Shown here: in pieces, positions 46,900-56,893 of the stretch
Position numbering within the stretch: the stretch's first letter is position 1
How the letters are laid out: every line of letters begins with the position of its first letter
Source of the DNA: Halopseudomonas pelagia CL-AP6
GTDB lineage: Bacteria > Pseudomonadota > Gammaproteobacteria > Pseudomonadales > Pseudomonadaceae
DNA length: 64,000 nt
NCBI RefSeq assembly: GCF_000410875.1
Contig: NZ_AROI01000003.1
Coordinates: 1-64,000 of the forward strand
Reading direction: 5' to 3'
The notes under the pieces: generated by a model
Database searches by the model: none
What the model saw: only the letters and a program-made list of their open reading frames with translations
What the model was told of the DNA's origin: nothing
Position numbers and translations under genes: made by a program

Positions 46900-49155
46900 T
46901 TAATGCAGCAACGCTGGTGCCGCGCCGTGACGGTCGAAATCCGGATCGAGCATGCTATCGAGCAGCGGTTTGACCACCGCTGCTGGCTGTGGCCGGCCGA
47001 ACCAGTAACCCTGGACAAACTGACAACCCTCGGCATGCAGAAACTCCATCTGCTCGGGGGTTTCTATCCCTTCGGCAATGATATCCATGCACAACCCGCG
47101 ACCCAGGCCGATGATCGCCCTAACAATCGCCTTGAGCCGTTCATCCCCGGTCGCTTTGGTGATGAAGCTCTTGTCAATCTTGATGATATGCAGCGGGTAC
47201 CGGTGCAGGTAACCCAGGGAGGAAAATCCGGTACCGAAGTCGTCCAGCGCGATGCGCACACCGCTGCTTTCCAGCTCACGTAGCGTCGCCAAGGTCTCGG
47301 GGCCTTCCTGCATCAGCAGGCTTTCGGTGATTTCCAGTACCAGGCTGGTCGCCGGAAAGCCTGTTTCACGCAGAACCCGGGCAACCACCTCGGCAAAGCC
47401 GCTTTGCTGCAACTGGCGGCTGGACAGATTCACCGAACAACGCAGCTCCTGATGACCATGGGCGTGCCAATGTAATACCTGGCGGCACGCTTCACGCAGC
47501 ACCCATTCGCCCACTTCAACAATGGCCCCGGTCTCTTCCAGCACAGAAATGAATTCATCCGGCGGCACCAACCTGTCGCCGCGACGCCAGCGCAGCAGGG
47601 CTTCAACGCCCACTACTCTTGAGCGAGTGGCCGCGATCTCGACAATGGGTTGGTAATGAATCTCAAATTGATCGCGGCGCAGCGCGTCATTCAGCGCGCT
47701 TTCCATCTCCAGCCGATGATGCGCGTCCTGTTGCAGCACATCACTGTATAACGCCATTTGCGCTTTACCTGACGCTTTCGCCAGATCCAACGCCAGATCC
47801 GCCTCACGTAGCGCATCCTGCTCCCCATCATGGCCATTGAGCGCGGCGACGCCGATACTGGCACTTAGCGTCAACCGCCGGTTAATGACCACAATGGGCT
47901 GATGCAGCGCATCCATGATGTGCCTGGCAACCAACTCCGCATCACTGACCGCTGCCATATCATCCAGCAGCACGACAAATTCATCACCGCCAAAACGGCA
48001 CAGGTGATCACCCGGTCGCAGACAATGCTCGATCCGGTTAGCGACCTGAATCAACACCAGATCGCCAGCGTGATGCCCAAGACTGTCATTGATCAGCTTG
48101 AAACGATCCAGGTCGATAAAGAGTACCGCTGCGTGCCTGGCTCCGGGCCTGGACTGTCGCTGGGATGCCTGGAGCAACAGCTCGTTCATGCTCTGGCGGT
48201 TGGGCAGTCCGGTGAGCGGATCATGCAGAGACGAATGGGCCAGTTCACGTTCGGCAGCCTTGCGCTGACTGATATCGGTCTGTGAACCGGTCAACAAACG
48301 CTGGCCATGCGCATCCACGCACACTAGCCCGCGAATCAACACCCATACCAGTTCGCCGTCTCGCTTGCGCAACTGGCATTCCAGATGCACCTGCTGCTCG
48401 TCACCTGCCAAGTGCCGTTGCACTACATCGTTAAATGCATGGCGATGGCTCGGCGGCATCCTGGACAGCCAATCATCTAAGGTACGCGGTGCCGTAACGG
48501 CGTCCAGCTCCAGTATGGATAACCAGCGCTCCGATACCTGCATGCGATCGTTATCGACCTGCCACTCCCAAAGCCCATCATTGGCGCACAACACCGTCCG
48601 GGCATAGCGGGCGTCACTATCATCGAGCGCCATCTGGCTTGCCGCAGCATGGGTATCCACTGCCAGACCCATATCGAAAAACACCGCCCTGAGCAGGCAC
48701 CCGTATAGCCGCTGGGCAATCTCCGGCCGTTCGGACCAGCGCTCGCTGAGCCCGGCGTGCATGTATTGGAGATAGAAGTGATAAGCCGCAAGACAACTTT
48801 TGGATGCCAACCGGCCACGCTCCTGACCCAGATTGGATAACACGCGCATACGCACGTGCTGCATATCATAAGGCCCCTGCAGCAGCTGCTGACAATAGCG
48901 CAGCCGCTGATAAGGCAAGCGGGCAAACAGGCCAGGATACTCGGAATCTAGAGTCAGCTCGGGGAGGTGGCAAAAGTGCTGATGCAGCGCTTCTGCGCAG
49001 GCTAAATGCAGCTCTTCGATCTCTGCGGCATGGCCGGACAGCTGCGCCAGGTGATCGTCTTCAAGGGCGAGAATCGTCATCCGCTGCCGTATTCCGACAG
49101 GGTTGAGTCCCAGATGCGTCTGCATCTCCTGCAGCTTCTTTTTAAGATCCAGCAA
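46900..49155 (-). CDS. GGDEF-EAL protein with globin-like sensor and PAS domain
   Basis: A 751-residue cyclic-di-GMP enzyme. The N-terminal helical region (about 20-180) has the layout of a globin-coupled sensor, but R113 (QERGRLA) stands where the haem-binding histidine would be. A PAS domain follows (about 200-315, ending TGSQTDISQRKAAEREL). GGDEF (about 320-480) has an intact RFGGDEF, and EAL (about 495-745) an intact EALLRW and DDFGTGFSS. Both activities are therefore possible. No membrane segment is seen. It converges with the phosphoketolase gene (3-base gap). The globin assignment is an inference. Confidence 0.88.
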   Translation of the reverse strand: MLDLKKKLQEMQTHLGLNPVGIRQRMTILALEDDHLAQLSGHAAEIEELHLACAEALHQHFCHLPELTLDSEYPGLFARLPYQRLRYCQQLLQGPYDMQHVRMRVLSNLGQERGRLASKSCLAAYHFYLQYMHAGLSERWSERPEIAQRLYGCLLRAVFFDMGLAVDTHAAASQMALDDSDARYARTVLCANDGLWEWQVDNDRMQVSERWLSILELDAVTAPRTLDDWLSRMPPSHRHAFNDVVQRHLAGDEQQVHLECQLRKRDGELVWVLIRGLVCVDAHGQRLLTGSQTDISQRKAAERELAHSSLHDPLTGLPNRQSMNELLLQASQRQSRPGARHAAVLFIDLDRFKLINDSLGHHAGDLVLIQVANRIEHCLRPGDHLCRFGGDEFVVLLDDMAAVSDAELVARHIMDALHQPIVVINRRLTLSASIGVAALNGHDGEQDALREADLALDLAKASGKAQMALYSDVLQQDAHHRLEMESALNDALRRDQFEIHYQPIVEIAATRSRVVGVEALLRWRRGDRLVPPDEFISVLEETGAIVEVGEWVLREACRQVLHWHAHGHQELRCSVNLSSRQLQQSGFAEVVARVLRETGFPATSLVLEITESLLMQEGPETLATLRELESSGVRIALDDFGTGFSSLGYLHRYPLHIIKIDKSFITKATGDERLKAIVRAIIGLGRGLCMDIIAEGIETPEQMEFLHAEGCQFVQGYWFGRPQPAAVVKPLLDSMLDPDFDRHGAAPALLH

Positions 49156-49292
49156 TACCCTGACTCTCCACAGTCAAGCACCGAATCGGCTTTGTCCTGG
49201 GCAACATTTCACCCAAGACTCGACGCGCCAAAACATCAGATGTCGAACAGACCCTTTGCAAACACACACCTATTTCATACCTATAATGTGAC

Positions 49293-49304
49293 AACGTTAA
49301 CGTT
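49293..49304. repeat. 12-bp palindrome AACGTTAACGTT
   Basis: A perfect palindrome made of two AACGTT units lies 138 bases upstream of the GGDEF-EAL start. A perfect TATAAT at 49282-49287 is next to it on the plus strand, without a good -35 element or a downstream plus-strand gene. It could be an operator for the GGDEF-EAL gene. The rest of 49156-49355 shows nothing definite. Confidence 0.35.
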
Positions 49305-49355
49305 TTTCATCTGCCCAATATAGAACGCTATTTCAGCAAATGGCGTCAATCCCTC

Positions 49356-52040
49356 CTATGCGCGGCGCACGCGTTTTTCCAGCTCCAGAATCAGCAGCAC
49401 CACCACACCTGCCAACGGCGCCAGCAACAACGCTGACCAACTTAGCGATGCAGTCATAAACGTCGCTTGCATGAACGGACTATAAGTAAACAACCACTGC
49501 AACAGTACTATCAGTCCGATCACGATCCATACCGCGGGCGTACCCAGCACGCCGCGCAAGGTCAAGGAAGCGCTATCCAGGTAACGTACGGAGAACAGAT
49601 AGAACACCTCCATGGCCACCAGCGTGTTGACCGCCAGCGTGCGCGCTGCGGCTTCGCCCAGGCCCGCCTGCATGGCCCACTGAAAGCTGGCAAAGATGCC
49701 GCCAAGAAACAGCAGCGAAACCAGCACTATGCGCCAGACCAGAAAGGCATCAAGCAGACTCTCGCCGCCGCGCCTGGGTGGCTTGCGCATAACGTCCGGC
49801 TCCGCCGGTTCAAACGCCAACCCCATGGCCAAGACCACGGAACTAACTAAATTAACCCAGAGGATTTGCAGTGCCGTAATAGGTAACGCGAGACCCAGCA
49901 ACAACGCCACAACCAAGCTCGCAGCCTCTCCTCCGTTGATAGGCAGTAAAAAGCTGATGGCCTTCTTAAGGTTGGTGTAGACAGTGCGACCTTCGCGAAC
50001 CGCAGCCGCCAGGGTGGCGAAATTATCGTCCAGCAAAACAATGTCCGACGCTTCCCGAGCAGCAGCTGAGCCCTTCTGGCCCATAGCAATACCAACATCT
50101 GCGCGCTTTAGCGCTGGGGCATCATTGACCCCATCGCCGGTCATCGCCACCACACCGTGCGCTGATTGCAACGCTCGTACCAACCGTAGCTTGTGTTCAG
50201 GACTGGTTCGCGCAAATACATCCACGCGCTGGGCCAACGTTAGCAGCTCGTCGTCGTCCAGCGCGTCGATGTCCTGCCCGGTCGCCACTTCGTCGGTATT
50301 ACGCAGACCCAGCCGCTCGGCAATCGCCCGGGCCGTCAGCGCATGATCACCGGTAATCATCTTGACCTGAATACCCGCCTGATGGCATTCAGCAATGGCT
50401 TCCATCGCTTCCTGCCGGGGCGGATCCAACAGGCCCACTACGCCGATCAACTGCAGCCGCTCCCCCAACTGCTCCACATTCAATACGTTACCCGTCTCCG
50501 CCGTGCTGGCGCCGGCCAGCGCCAGCACGCGCAGCCCCTGTGCAGCCAACTGATCAATAGCTCGTTGCCAGTGATCGCGATCCAGCGGCACGGCCGCACC
50601 TTCGCTATCGAGCACCGACCCGCACAAAGCCATTACCTGCTCAGGCGCGCCCTTGAGCAGAATGCGCGCGTGCCCGTGATGGTCGTGATTGAGGGTAGCC
50701 ATATAGCGCAAAGCAGCATCAAAGGGTACTTCATCCTGCCTCGGCCATTGCGTCAGGTAACTACCGACATCCAGCCCCGCCTTGGTGGCCAGCACCAGCA
50801 ATGCACCCTCCATCGGATCACCCAACACCTTGGCATGCTCGCCGGTATGATCCAGCCGCGCATCGTTGCACAGCAGCGCGGCCTGCGCGAGGTCCTCCAG
50901 CAGCGCCGCGGGCGGAGCACCTGACGCGCTATCGCCAATTTGTCCTCCAGCGGCATAACCTTCACCACTGACCGGATAGACCTGACCATCCAGCACCACT
51001 GCGGCCACCATCATTTCGTTGCGTGTCAACGTACCGGTCTTGTCCGAGCAGATAACCGATACCGCACCGAGGGTTTCAATCACCGGCATACGCCTGACCA
51101 CCGCCTTGCGGTTGGCCATACGCTGTACGCCAATGGCCAGGGTGATGGTCAGAATCGCCGGCAACCCCTCGGGAATGGCCGATACTGTCAGCGCCACTAC
51201 TGCCATGAACAGCTCTGGGATCGGGCGCTCGCCAAATTGCCAGCCAGCGAAAAATACCAATGCACCGGCCAGCACGATGACCAGTGACAGATAGCGGGCA
51301 AACCGATTCATCTGCAGGGTCAACGGCGTTTGCAATACGGTGACGGTTTCCAACAGCCCGGATATACGACCGATCTCACTATGTTCGCCGGTAGCCACCA
51401 CCACGCCCCTGCCGGTGCCCGCGCTAACCAGGGTGCCCGAATAGCCTAGACAAAATCGGTCACCCAGTGCCGCATCTGCGGCCTGCGTATCCAGCCCTTT
51501 CTCCACCGGCACCGATTCGCCGGTGAGCATGGACTCATCGACCATCAGACCATGCACTTGATCCAGCCGAACATCCGCCGCGATGCGGTCACCCGCCTCC
51601 AGCAGCAGGAGATCCCCTGGCACCAGCTCGCTGGCATCGATTTGCCGACGCTCACCATTGCGCAGCACCATTGCCCGAGGAGCCAGCATATGTCGTATAG
51701 CTGCCAGGGCTTGCTCCGCTCTGCCCTCCTGAATAAAACCGACGACACCCTGAAGCAGCACCACAGCGAAAATCACTGAGGTGTCCAGCCAATGCCCCAG
51801 CAGGGCAGTGACCAGCACTGCGGCCATCAACACATAAATCAGCACGTTATTGAACTGTGCCAGCAGCCTCAACCACATGGGACGCGGTTTGCTGCCCGAA
51901 AGCAGATTAGGTCCGTATTCCTCCAGCCGCCGGTCTATCTGCTCAGCACTCAGCCCTTCCGCCGGCACCCCAAGAGCTAGGCGCACCTGCTCGGCAGTCT
52001 GCTCATGCCAATGGGTAGGCTGCGTCCGTTGCTCAGTCAT
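49356..52040 (-). CDS. P-type cation-transporting ATPase (P2 class)
   Basis: An 894-residue membrane pump. Actuator motif TGES (173-176), phosphorylated D333 in CSDKTGTLT, hinge TGDGVNDAPALK, and about ten membrane segments. The M4 motif PEGLP (290-294) and the M5 NGGE place it with Ca2+/Na+-type P2 pumps. M6 reads WVNLVSSVV where SERCA has WVNLVTDGL, so the key Ca2+-binding aspartate is missing and the ion is uncertain. It follows arcC after 46 bases on the same strand, with AGGA before the ATG, and may be the last gene of the arginine deiminase operon. Confidence 0.9.
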   Translation of the reverse strand: MTEQRTQPTHWHEQTAEQVRLALGVPAEGLSAEQIDRRLEEYGPNLLSGSKPRPMWLRLLAQFNNVLIYVLMAAVLVTALLGHWLDTSVIFAVVLLQGVVGFIQEGRAEQALAAIRHMLAPRAMVLRNGERRQIDASELVPGDLLLLEAGDRIAADVRLDQVHGLMVDESMLTGESVPVEKGLDTQAADAALGDRFCLGYSGTLVSAGTGRGVVVATGEHSEIGRISGLLETVTVLQTPLTLQMNRFARYLSLVIVLAGALVFFAGWQFGERPIPELFMAVVALTVSAIPEGLPAILTITLAIGVQRMANRKAVVRRMPVIETLGAVSVICSDKTGTLTRNEMMVAAVVLDGQVYPVSGEGYAAGGQIGDSASGAPPAALLEDLAQAALLCNDARLDHTGEHAKVLGDPMEGALLVLATKAGLDVGSYLTQWPRQDEVPFDAALRYMATLNHDHHGHARILLKGAPEQVMALCGSVLDSEGAAVPLDRDHWQRAIDQLAAQGLRVLALAGASTAETGNVLNVEQLGERLQLIGVVGLLDPPRQEAMEAIAECHQAGIQVKMITGDHALTARAIAERLGLRNTDEVATGQDIDALDDDELLTLAQRVDVFARTSPEHKLRLVRALQSAHGVVAMTGDGVNDAPALKRADVGIAMGQKGSAAAREASDIVLLDDNFATLAAAVREGRTVYTNLKKAISFLLPINGGEAASLVVALLLGLALPITALQILWVNLVSSVVLAMGLAFEPAEPDVMRKPPRRGGESLLDAFLVWRIVLVSLLFLGGIFASFQWAMQAGLGEAAARTLAVNTLVAMEVFYLFSVRYLDSASLTLRGVLGTPAVWIVIGLIVLLQWLFTYSPFMQATFMTASLSWSALLLAPLAGVVVLLILELEKRVRRA

Positions 52041-52086
52041 GGGCTATTCCTGTATTCGTAAGTGATGCATTCAAAGGGGAGGTTGG

Positions 52087-52995
52087 TCAGTCCATGGTAA
52101 TGCGGGTACCAGCTGTCTCCTCAAGCATAGCCAGTGCATCCTGCAAACGGCCAATCGCGCTTACACCTCCTGACTGGGCAAAGTCGCAAGCCGCTTTCAC
52201 CTTTGGCCCCATGGAGCCAGCAGGCATGACCAGCTGCCGCGCTTGAGCCACGCTCAAATGCGCCAGCGACCTAGCGGCCGGGGTGCCAAAGTCCTGATAG
52301 ACCGCTTCCACATCGGTCAGCATCAGCAGGGCATCCGCCCCCAATTGAGCGGCCAACAAGGCACTCGAGGCGTCCTTGTCGATCACTGCCTCTACGCCCA
52401 TTAAACTACCATCTTCCAGGCGTACCACGGGTATGCCGCCGCCGCCGGCGCAAATTACCACTACACCGCGATCCAGCAACAATTTGAGCACGCGCAGGTC
52501 GGGAATTTCGACCGGCCGCGGTGAAGGCACCACGCGGCGCCAGTGCGGGCCATCGGCGGCGATATGCCAACCCGCTGCCGCGGCCCGGGTTTCAGCCTCA
52601 GCCTGGGTATACACTGGCCCGACAAATTTGTCCGGCTTGAGAAAAGCCGGATCCGCCAGGTCTACCAGCACCTGAGTCAGCAAGGTAGCGACCGGGCGAT
52701 CATGCTCCAGCGCATTCTCCAGCTCCTGCTCAATGATATAACCGATCATCCCTTCAGTCTGCGCGCCCAGCACATCCAGCGGAAAAGCCTCGTCGGGGCT
52801 GTATGCCGCACCCTGCAATGCCAGCAAACCCACCTGGGGGCCATTACCGTGGGTCACTACCAGGCTGTGCCCTGCACGCACCACGGCGGCGAGAGACTGC
52901 GCTGCGATCTGTACATTCTTGCGTTGTGCCTCGGCCGTTAAAGGCTGACCGCGCATCAACAGGGCGTTACCACCTAATGCGGCTACGACCAACAT
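52087..52995 (-). CDS. arcC: Carbamate kinase
   Basis: A 302-residue enzyme that makes ATP from carbamoyl phosphate and ADP, the energy-yielding last step of the arginine deiminase pathway. Typical motifs: VVAALGGNALL at the N-terminus, VTHGNGPQVG near residue 47, ICAGGGGIPV, and IDKDASSALLA. The start at 52995 is one base after the arcB stop, so translation is coupled. The 24-codon extension into arcB is rejected. Confidence 0.96.
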   Translation of the reverse strand: MLVVAALGGNALLMRGQPLTAEAQRKNVQIAAQSLAAVVRAGHSLVVTHGNGPQVGLLALQGAAYSPDEAFPLDVLGAQTEGMIGYIIEQELENALEHDRPVATLLTQVLVDLADPAFLKPDKFVGPVYTQAEAETRAAAAGWHIAADGPHWRRVVPSPRPVEIPDLRVLKLLLDRGVVVICAGGGGIPVVRLEDGSLMGVEAVIDKDASSALLAAQLGADALLMLTDVEAVYQDFGTPAARSLAHLSVAQARQLVMPAGSMGPKVKAACDFAQSGGVSAIGRLQDALAMLEETAGTRITMD

Positions 52996-52996
52996 C

Positions 52997-53998
52997 TCAA
53001 GCCCCCAGAGTGGCGACCAGCACCGCCTTGATAGTGTGCAAGCGATTTTCTGCCTGATCGAAAACAATGGAGGCAGGGCTTTCGAACACCTCGTCGGTCA
53101 CTTCCATCGCATCAATACCAAACTGCGCCTGGATATCCTTGCCGACAGTCGTCTCGGTATTATGAAACGCGGGCAGGCAATGCATGAACCGCACGCGCGG
53201 ATTGGCGGATTTTTCCATCACCGCGCTATTGACCTGGTAGGGCATCAACAGCTTGATGCGCTCTGCCCACTTCTCTTTCGGTTCGCCCATCGACACCCAT
53301 ACGTCGGTGTAGATGAAATCGACGCCCTTGACCGCCTCGTCGACCTGCTCGGTGATCAAAATCCGCGCCCCAGTCTCCTGTGCAATAACTCGAGCCTCAT
53401 CTTGAATCGCCTGGGTCGGCCAGCAGGCACGGGGCGCGCAAAGGCGCACATCCATGCCCATTTTTGCTCCGCCAATCAGCAGGCTGTCGCCCATATTGTT
53501 GGCCGCATCGCCAATAAATACGAAGGCTACCTCATGCAACGGCTTTTCCACATGCTCCTGCATGGTCAGAAAATCCGCGAGTATCTGTGTCGGGTGAAAC
53601 TCGTTGGTCAGACCGTTGTACACTGGCACACCGGCATACTCTGCCAGCTCCTCGACAATGCTCTGGCCAAAGCCACGATACTCGATAGCGTCATAGACTC
53701 TGCCTAAAACCCGCGCCGTATCCTTTACTGACTCTTTATGACCGATATGCGTGCCGGTCGGCCCGAGATAGGTCACCCTGGCGCCCTGATCGTAGGCCGC
53801 TACTTCAAAGCCGACGCGAGTACGGGTCGAATCCTTTTCAAAGATCAGGGCAATATCTTTGCCGCGTAATTGCGGTACTTCCGTACCGGCATATTTGGCC
53901 GTTTTCAGATCAGCAGACAGCTTGAGCAGAAAACTGATTTCCTGCGGGGAGAAATCCCGCAGGGTGAGAAAATGCCGATTTTTCAGATTGAAAGCCAT
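52997..53998 (-). CDS. arcB: Ornithine carbamoyltransferase, catabolic
   Basis: A 333-residue enzyme that splits citrulline with phosphate into ornithine and carbamoyl phosphate in the arginine deiminase pathway. Carbamoyl phosphate binding KDSTRTR near residue 55, the HPTQ box ([10 protein letters not shown]), and the ornithine-side MHCLPAFHN are intact. Its place between arcA and arcC, and its length (as in P. aeruginosa ArcB, about 336), identify the catabolic rather than the ArgF form. Confidence 0.95.
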   Translation of the reverse strand: MAFNLKNRHFLTLRDFSPQEISFLLKLSADLKTAKYAGTEVPQLRGKDIALIFEKDSTRTRVGFEVAAYDQGARVTYLGPTGTHIGHKESVKDTARVLGRVYDAIEYRGFGQSIVEELAEYAGVPVYNGLTNEFHPTQILADFLTMQEHVEKPLHEVAFVFIGDAANNMGDSLLIGGAKMGMDVRLCAPRACWPTQAIQDEARVIAQETGARILITEQVDEAVKGVDFIYTDVWVSMGEPKEKWAERIKLLMPYQVNSAVMEKSANPRVRFMHCLPAFHNTETTVGKDIQAQFGIDAMEVTDEVFESPASIVFDQAENRLHTIKAVLVATLGA

Positions 53999-54016
53999 GG
54001 TCGTTGTCCTGTCAGA

Positions 54017-55246
54017 TTAAACCGCGTCACGGATGGTCGGGCAGCTCATGCAGTGTCCGCCACCGCGGCCACGCCCCAGCTCGGCACCGGGTATCGCCAG
54101 CACTTCGATACCGGCTGCCCGCAGCGCCGCGTTGGTATCATCATTACGGTCATAGCCGATCACCACGCCGGGGCTCAGCGCCAGTACGTTGTTGCCATCA
54201 TTCCACTGTTCGCGCTCCCGCTCAGCCGGGTTATCGCCACCAGTGGGCACCAACTCCAACGATGGAAAGCCCAGCACTTCCGCCACCACATCGAACAGCG
54301 GACGCGGATCCTGACGAAAGCTCAGATGCTTGCCGCCCTCGCCTGGGCGCAGGTCGTAGCAGATCACCTCATCGGCGACTTCCTTGAAGGTCGTGACAAT
54401 ATTGCCGCCGCACAGGGTGAACACCGTATCCAAGTGCATAGCTGCACGGGACTTGGGCAACTGACAGGCAATCACCCGCTCGGCTGCGCCCTGTTTGAAT
54501 AGTGCATCAGCCAGTTGGCCGATGGCCTGGGGTGAAGAACGCTCGCCCATGCCGACCAGCACCGTGGCGTTACCCACCGGCATGATGTCGCCGCCTTCCA
54601 GCGTCGCCAGGCCGTGGTCCTTGCTCGGGTCACCCCAGAGCACCGGTACCTTGCCAGCGAAGATCGGGTGGAATTGATATACCGCGGCCATCAGCAGTGT
54701 TTCTGGCCGACGCGCAGCCCAGTACATGGGATTCAGCGTGACCCCGCCGTAGATCCAGGCACTGTTGTCGCGGGTAAACAACATATTCGGCAGGGGCGGC
54801 AGGATAAAACCAAAGCGCCCCAGGTGACTGCCAAATAACCCCACAGGATCAAAGGGCAAATCACCCACCTCAAGGCCACCAATCAGATATTGCGCCAAGG
54901 TCGCGCCCGGCAACTCGTCCATCCACTCGCGTAGATCGGACAGCATGCCCAGGCCAATATCGTTGCGGGTGATGCGCAGATCCAGTAGCCACTGGCGGGC
55001 AGCAGGAATATCCATGGTCTCGGCCAGCAGATCATTGACGTCCAGTACCTCAACACCCCGAGCACGCATCAAACGGGTGAAAACATCGTGATCCTTCTGC
55101 GCCTGCTTGACCCAGAACACGTCGTCAAACAGCAAGGCATCACAGTTGGAGGGGGTCAGGCGCCGGTGGGCCAGGCCAGGTCGGCAAACAATGACCTGAC
55201 GCAGTACGCCAGTTTCGGAGTGAACACCCAAGGTAGCAGCAGACAT
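54017..55246 (-). CDS. arcA: Arginine deiminase
   Basis: A 409-residue enzyme that hydrolyses arginine to citrulline and ammonia. The nucleophilic cysteine lies in [15 protein letters not shown] at the C-terminus. The substrate-binding segments [10 protein letters not shown] and [10 protein letters not shown] are present, as is MHLDTVFT with the catalytic His. It lies 18 bases before arcB and 36 after the transporter, forming the arc operon. Confidence 0.96.
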   Translation of the reverse strand: MSAATLGVHSETGVLRQVIVCRPGLAHRRLTPSNCDALLFDDVFWVKQAQKDHDVFTRLMRARGVEVLDVNDLLAETMDIPAARQWLLDLRITRNDIGLGMLSDLREWMDELPGATLAQYLIGGLEVGDLPFDPVGLFGSHLGRFGFILPPLPNMLFTRDNSAWIYGGVTLNPMYWAARRPETLLMAAVYQFHPIFAGKVPVLWGDPSKDHGLATLEGGDIMPVGNATVLVGMGERSSPQAIGQLADALFKQGAAERVIACQLPKSRAAMHLDTVFTLCGGNIVTTFKEVADEVICYDLRPGEGGKHLSFRQDPRPLFDVVAEVLGFPSLELVPTGGDNPAEREREQWNDGNNVLALSPGVVIGYDRNDDTNAALRAAGIEVLAIPGAELGRGRGGGHCMSCPTIRDAV

Positions 55247-55282
55247 AAGTGGTTCCTTCTACGTTTGGTATACAACGGCCTA

Positions 55283-56731
55283 TTAAAGAAACACGCCGAT
55301 ACTGAGAATCAGGGAAACAAACAGGGTGAGGATCAGCAACAGAGGCCAAATGAACACCAGCCAGCGATCATAGGACACCCGCCCTATCGCCAGGCCGCCA
55401 ATCACCACTGCAAAGGTAGGGTTGATCAGATTGACCAGACCATTGGCAGATTGGTAGGCGGTCACCACCAGATCACGCCCAACACTGGCAAAATCCCCCA
55501 GAGGCGCAAGGATCGGCATGGACAGCACAGCCAGGCCGGAGGATGAAGGCACGAAGAAGCTCATACCCGCCTCAATCCAGAACATCACGTGAATAAACGC
55601 CAATTGCGGTAGTCCGCCGAGGGAACTTTCAGCGCTGTGCAAAATGGTATCGGCAATCATGCCTTGCTCCATAATCACTACAATGCCACGCGCCAACCCG
55701 ACTACCAGTGCCACCCCAAGCAGATCGCGGGCGCCGTCCACAAAGCTGCCGGTCAGCTGCTTTTCACCCAGCCGGGCCAGGATGCCGATGACGATAGCCG
55801 AGCCGAGAAACAGTGCGCCCATGCTGGCCATCCACCAACCCTGGGAAGACACACCCCAGATCATCACCACGAAGGTCAAAGCGAATATGACCAGCACCAA
55901 CATCTGAGTGCGGGTCAAGCGGGTATCCTTGAAGTCGTCCTCATGGCCCTGCAAAAACACTTGTCGATGCGCCTCGCGCTGCTTCGCCACGACCGAACGA
56001 CTGGGGTCAGCCTGTACGCGTTTGGCGTAGCGCATAACATAGAGTACGCAGATGATCAGCCCACCCACCAGAATCACCATGCGCAGCATCAGCCCATCGG
56101 TAAAGGGAATGTCCGCCGCGTTGGCGGCGATCACTGTGGCAAAGGGATTGATGGTCGAGCCGATCACGCCGATACCGGCGCCAATCAGGATAATCGCCAC
56201 GCCGGTAATAGCGTCGTAGCCGGCCGCGATCATTACCGGGATCAAAATCGCGTAAAAGGCCAAGGTTTCTTCGGCCATGCCGTAGGTGGTGCCTCCCAGC
56301 GCGAACAGCGTCATCAGAATGGGGATCATCCAGATCTCATGGCCCTTGAGGTGGCGCATGGCGCTGCGAATGCCGGTATCGATAGCACCGGTCGCATTCA
56401 TGACACCCAGAAAACCACCGAGAAAGAGCACAAACAAGGCCACATCAATGGCGTTGGCGGCATAACTGTCAGGATCGTAGAAGCCAGCGGTGGGGGCCAG
56501 CATAATGTCAACAAAGCCCTGCGGGTTTGCCTCCACCTGTTGGTAAGTACCGGGCACCGCCACTTCACGCCCGACGCTTTCATTCATAACCCGGTCATAC
56601 TGGCCCGCAGGCACGATCCAGGTCAGCGCAGCAACGAAAATAATCAATAAAAACAATATGGTGTAAGCCGTCGGAAAGCGGCTAGCCAAATCCTTGTGCT
56701 GACTATTCAGCGAGTTTTCCTGTCCACCCAT
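55283..56731 (-). CDS. YfcC-family transporter, probable arginine/ornithine exchanger
   Basis: A 482-residue membrane protein with about twelve hydrophobic segments, starting SRFPTAYTILFLLIIFVAAL in the style of the YfcC/C4-dicarboxylate-like superfamily. It occupies the place of arcD in front of arcA, but does not look like the APC-type ArcD of P. aeruginosa. Streptococcal ArcD proteins belong to the YfcC type, which supports an arginine/ornithine exchange role. The start at 56731 (MGGQENSLN) has AAGGAG 7-8 bases upstream; the 29-codon extension is rejected. Transport function is inferred from context. Confidence 0.85.
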   Translation of the reverse strand: MGGQENSLNSQHKDLASRFPTAYTILFLLIIFVAALTWIVPAGQYDRVMNESVGREVAVPGTYQQVEANPQGFVDIMLAPTAGFYDPDSYAANAIDVALFVLFLGGFLGVMNATGAIDTGIRSAMRHLKGHEIWMIPILMTLFALGGTTYGMAEETLAFYAILIPVMIAAGYDAITGVAIILIGAGIGVIGSTINPFATVIAANAADIPFTDGLMLRMVILVGGLIICVLYVMRYAKRVQADPSRSVVAKQREAHRQVFLQGHEDDFKDTRLTRTQMLVLVIFALTFVVMIWGVSSQGWWMASMGALFLGSAIVIGILARLGEKQLTGSFVDGARDLLGVALVVGLARGIVVIMEQGMIADTILHSAESSLGGLPQLAFIHVMFWIEAGMSFFVPSSSGLAVLSMPILAPLGDFASVGRDLVVTAYQSANGLVNLINPTFAVVIGGLAIGRVSYDRWLVFIWPLLLILTLFVSLILSIGVFL

Positions 56732-56834
56732 CACACGTCTCCTTGTAGTTGCATGTGCCCGGCGATTGCGGCAATGGATCCATACAGAACCCATTCTCAG
56801 CGTAGCAGCTTGCACCATCCGAAGCGGACAGAAG

Positions 56835-56848
56835 ATGACTTAGGTCAC
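56835..56848 (-). promoter_or_regulatory. ANR-like box upstream of the arc operon
   Basis: The dyad TGAC-N4-GTCA (TGACCTAAGTCA on the minus strand) matches eight of ten positions of the ANR consensus TTGAC-N4-GTCAA. It is centred 110 bases before the transporter ATG. In P. aeruginosa the arc operon is activated by ANR through such a box. No good -10 element is seen at the expected distance, so the call is tentative. Confidence 0.5.
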
Positions 56849-56893
56849 AATTTATTCAGTCGATGCGCGTGTAAAGGCTCTAAAACAGGGGCT

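Noticed and set aside
55637-56650. A 337-codon plus-strand open frame rich in His and Gln.
   Set aside because: It is antisense to the YfcC-type transporter; its composition is that expected from the complement of a membrane-protein gene.
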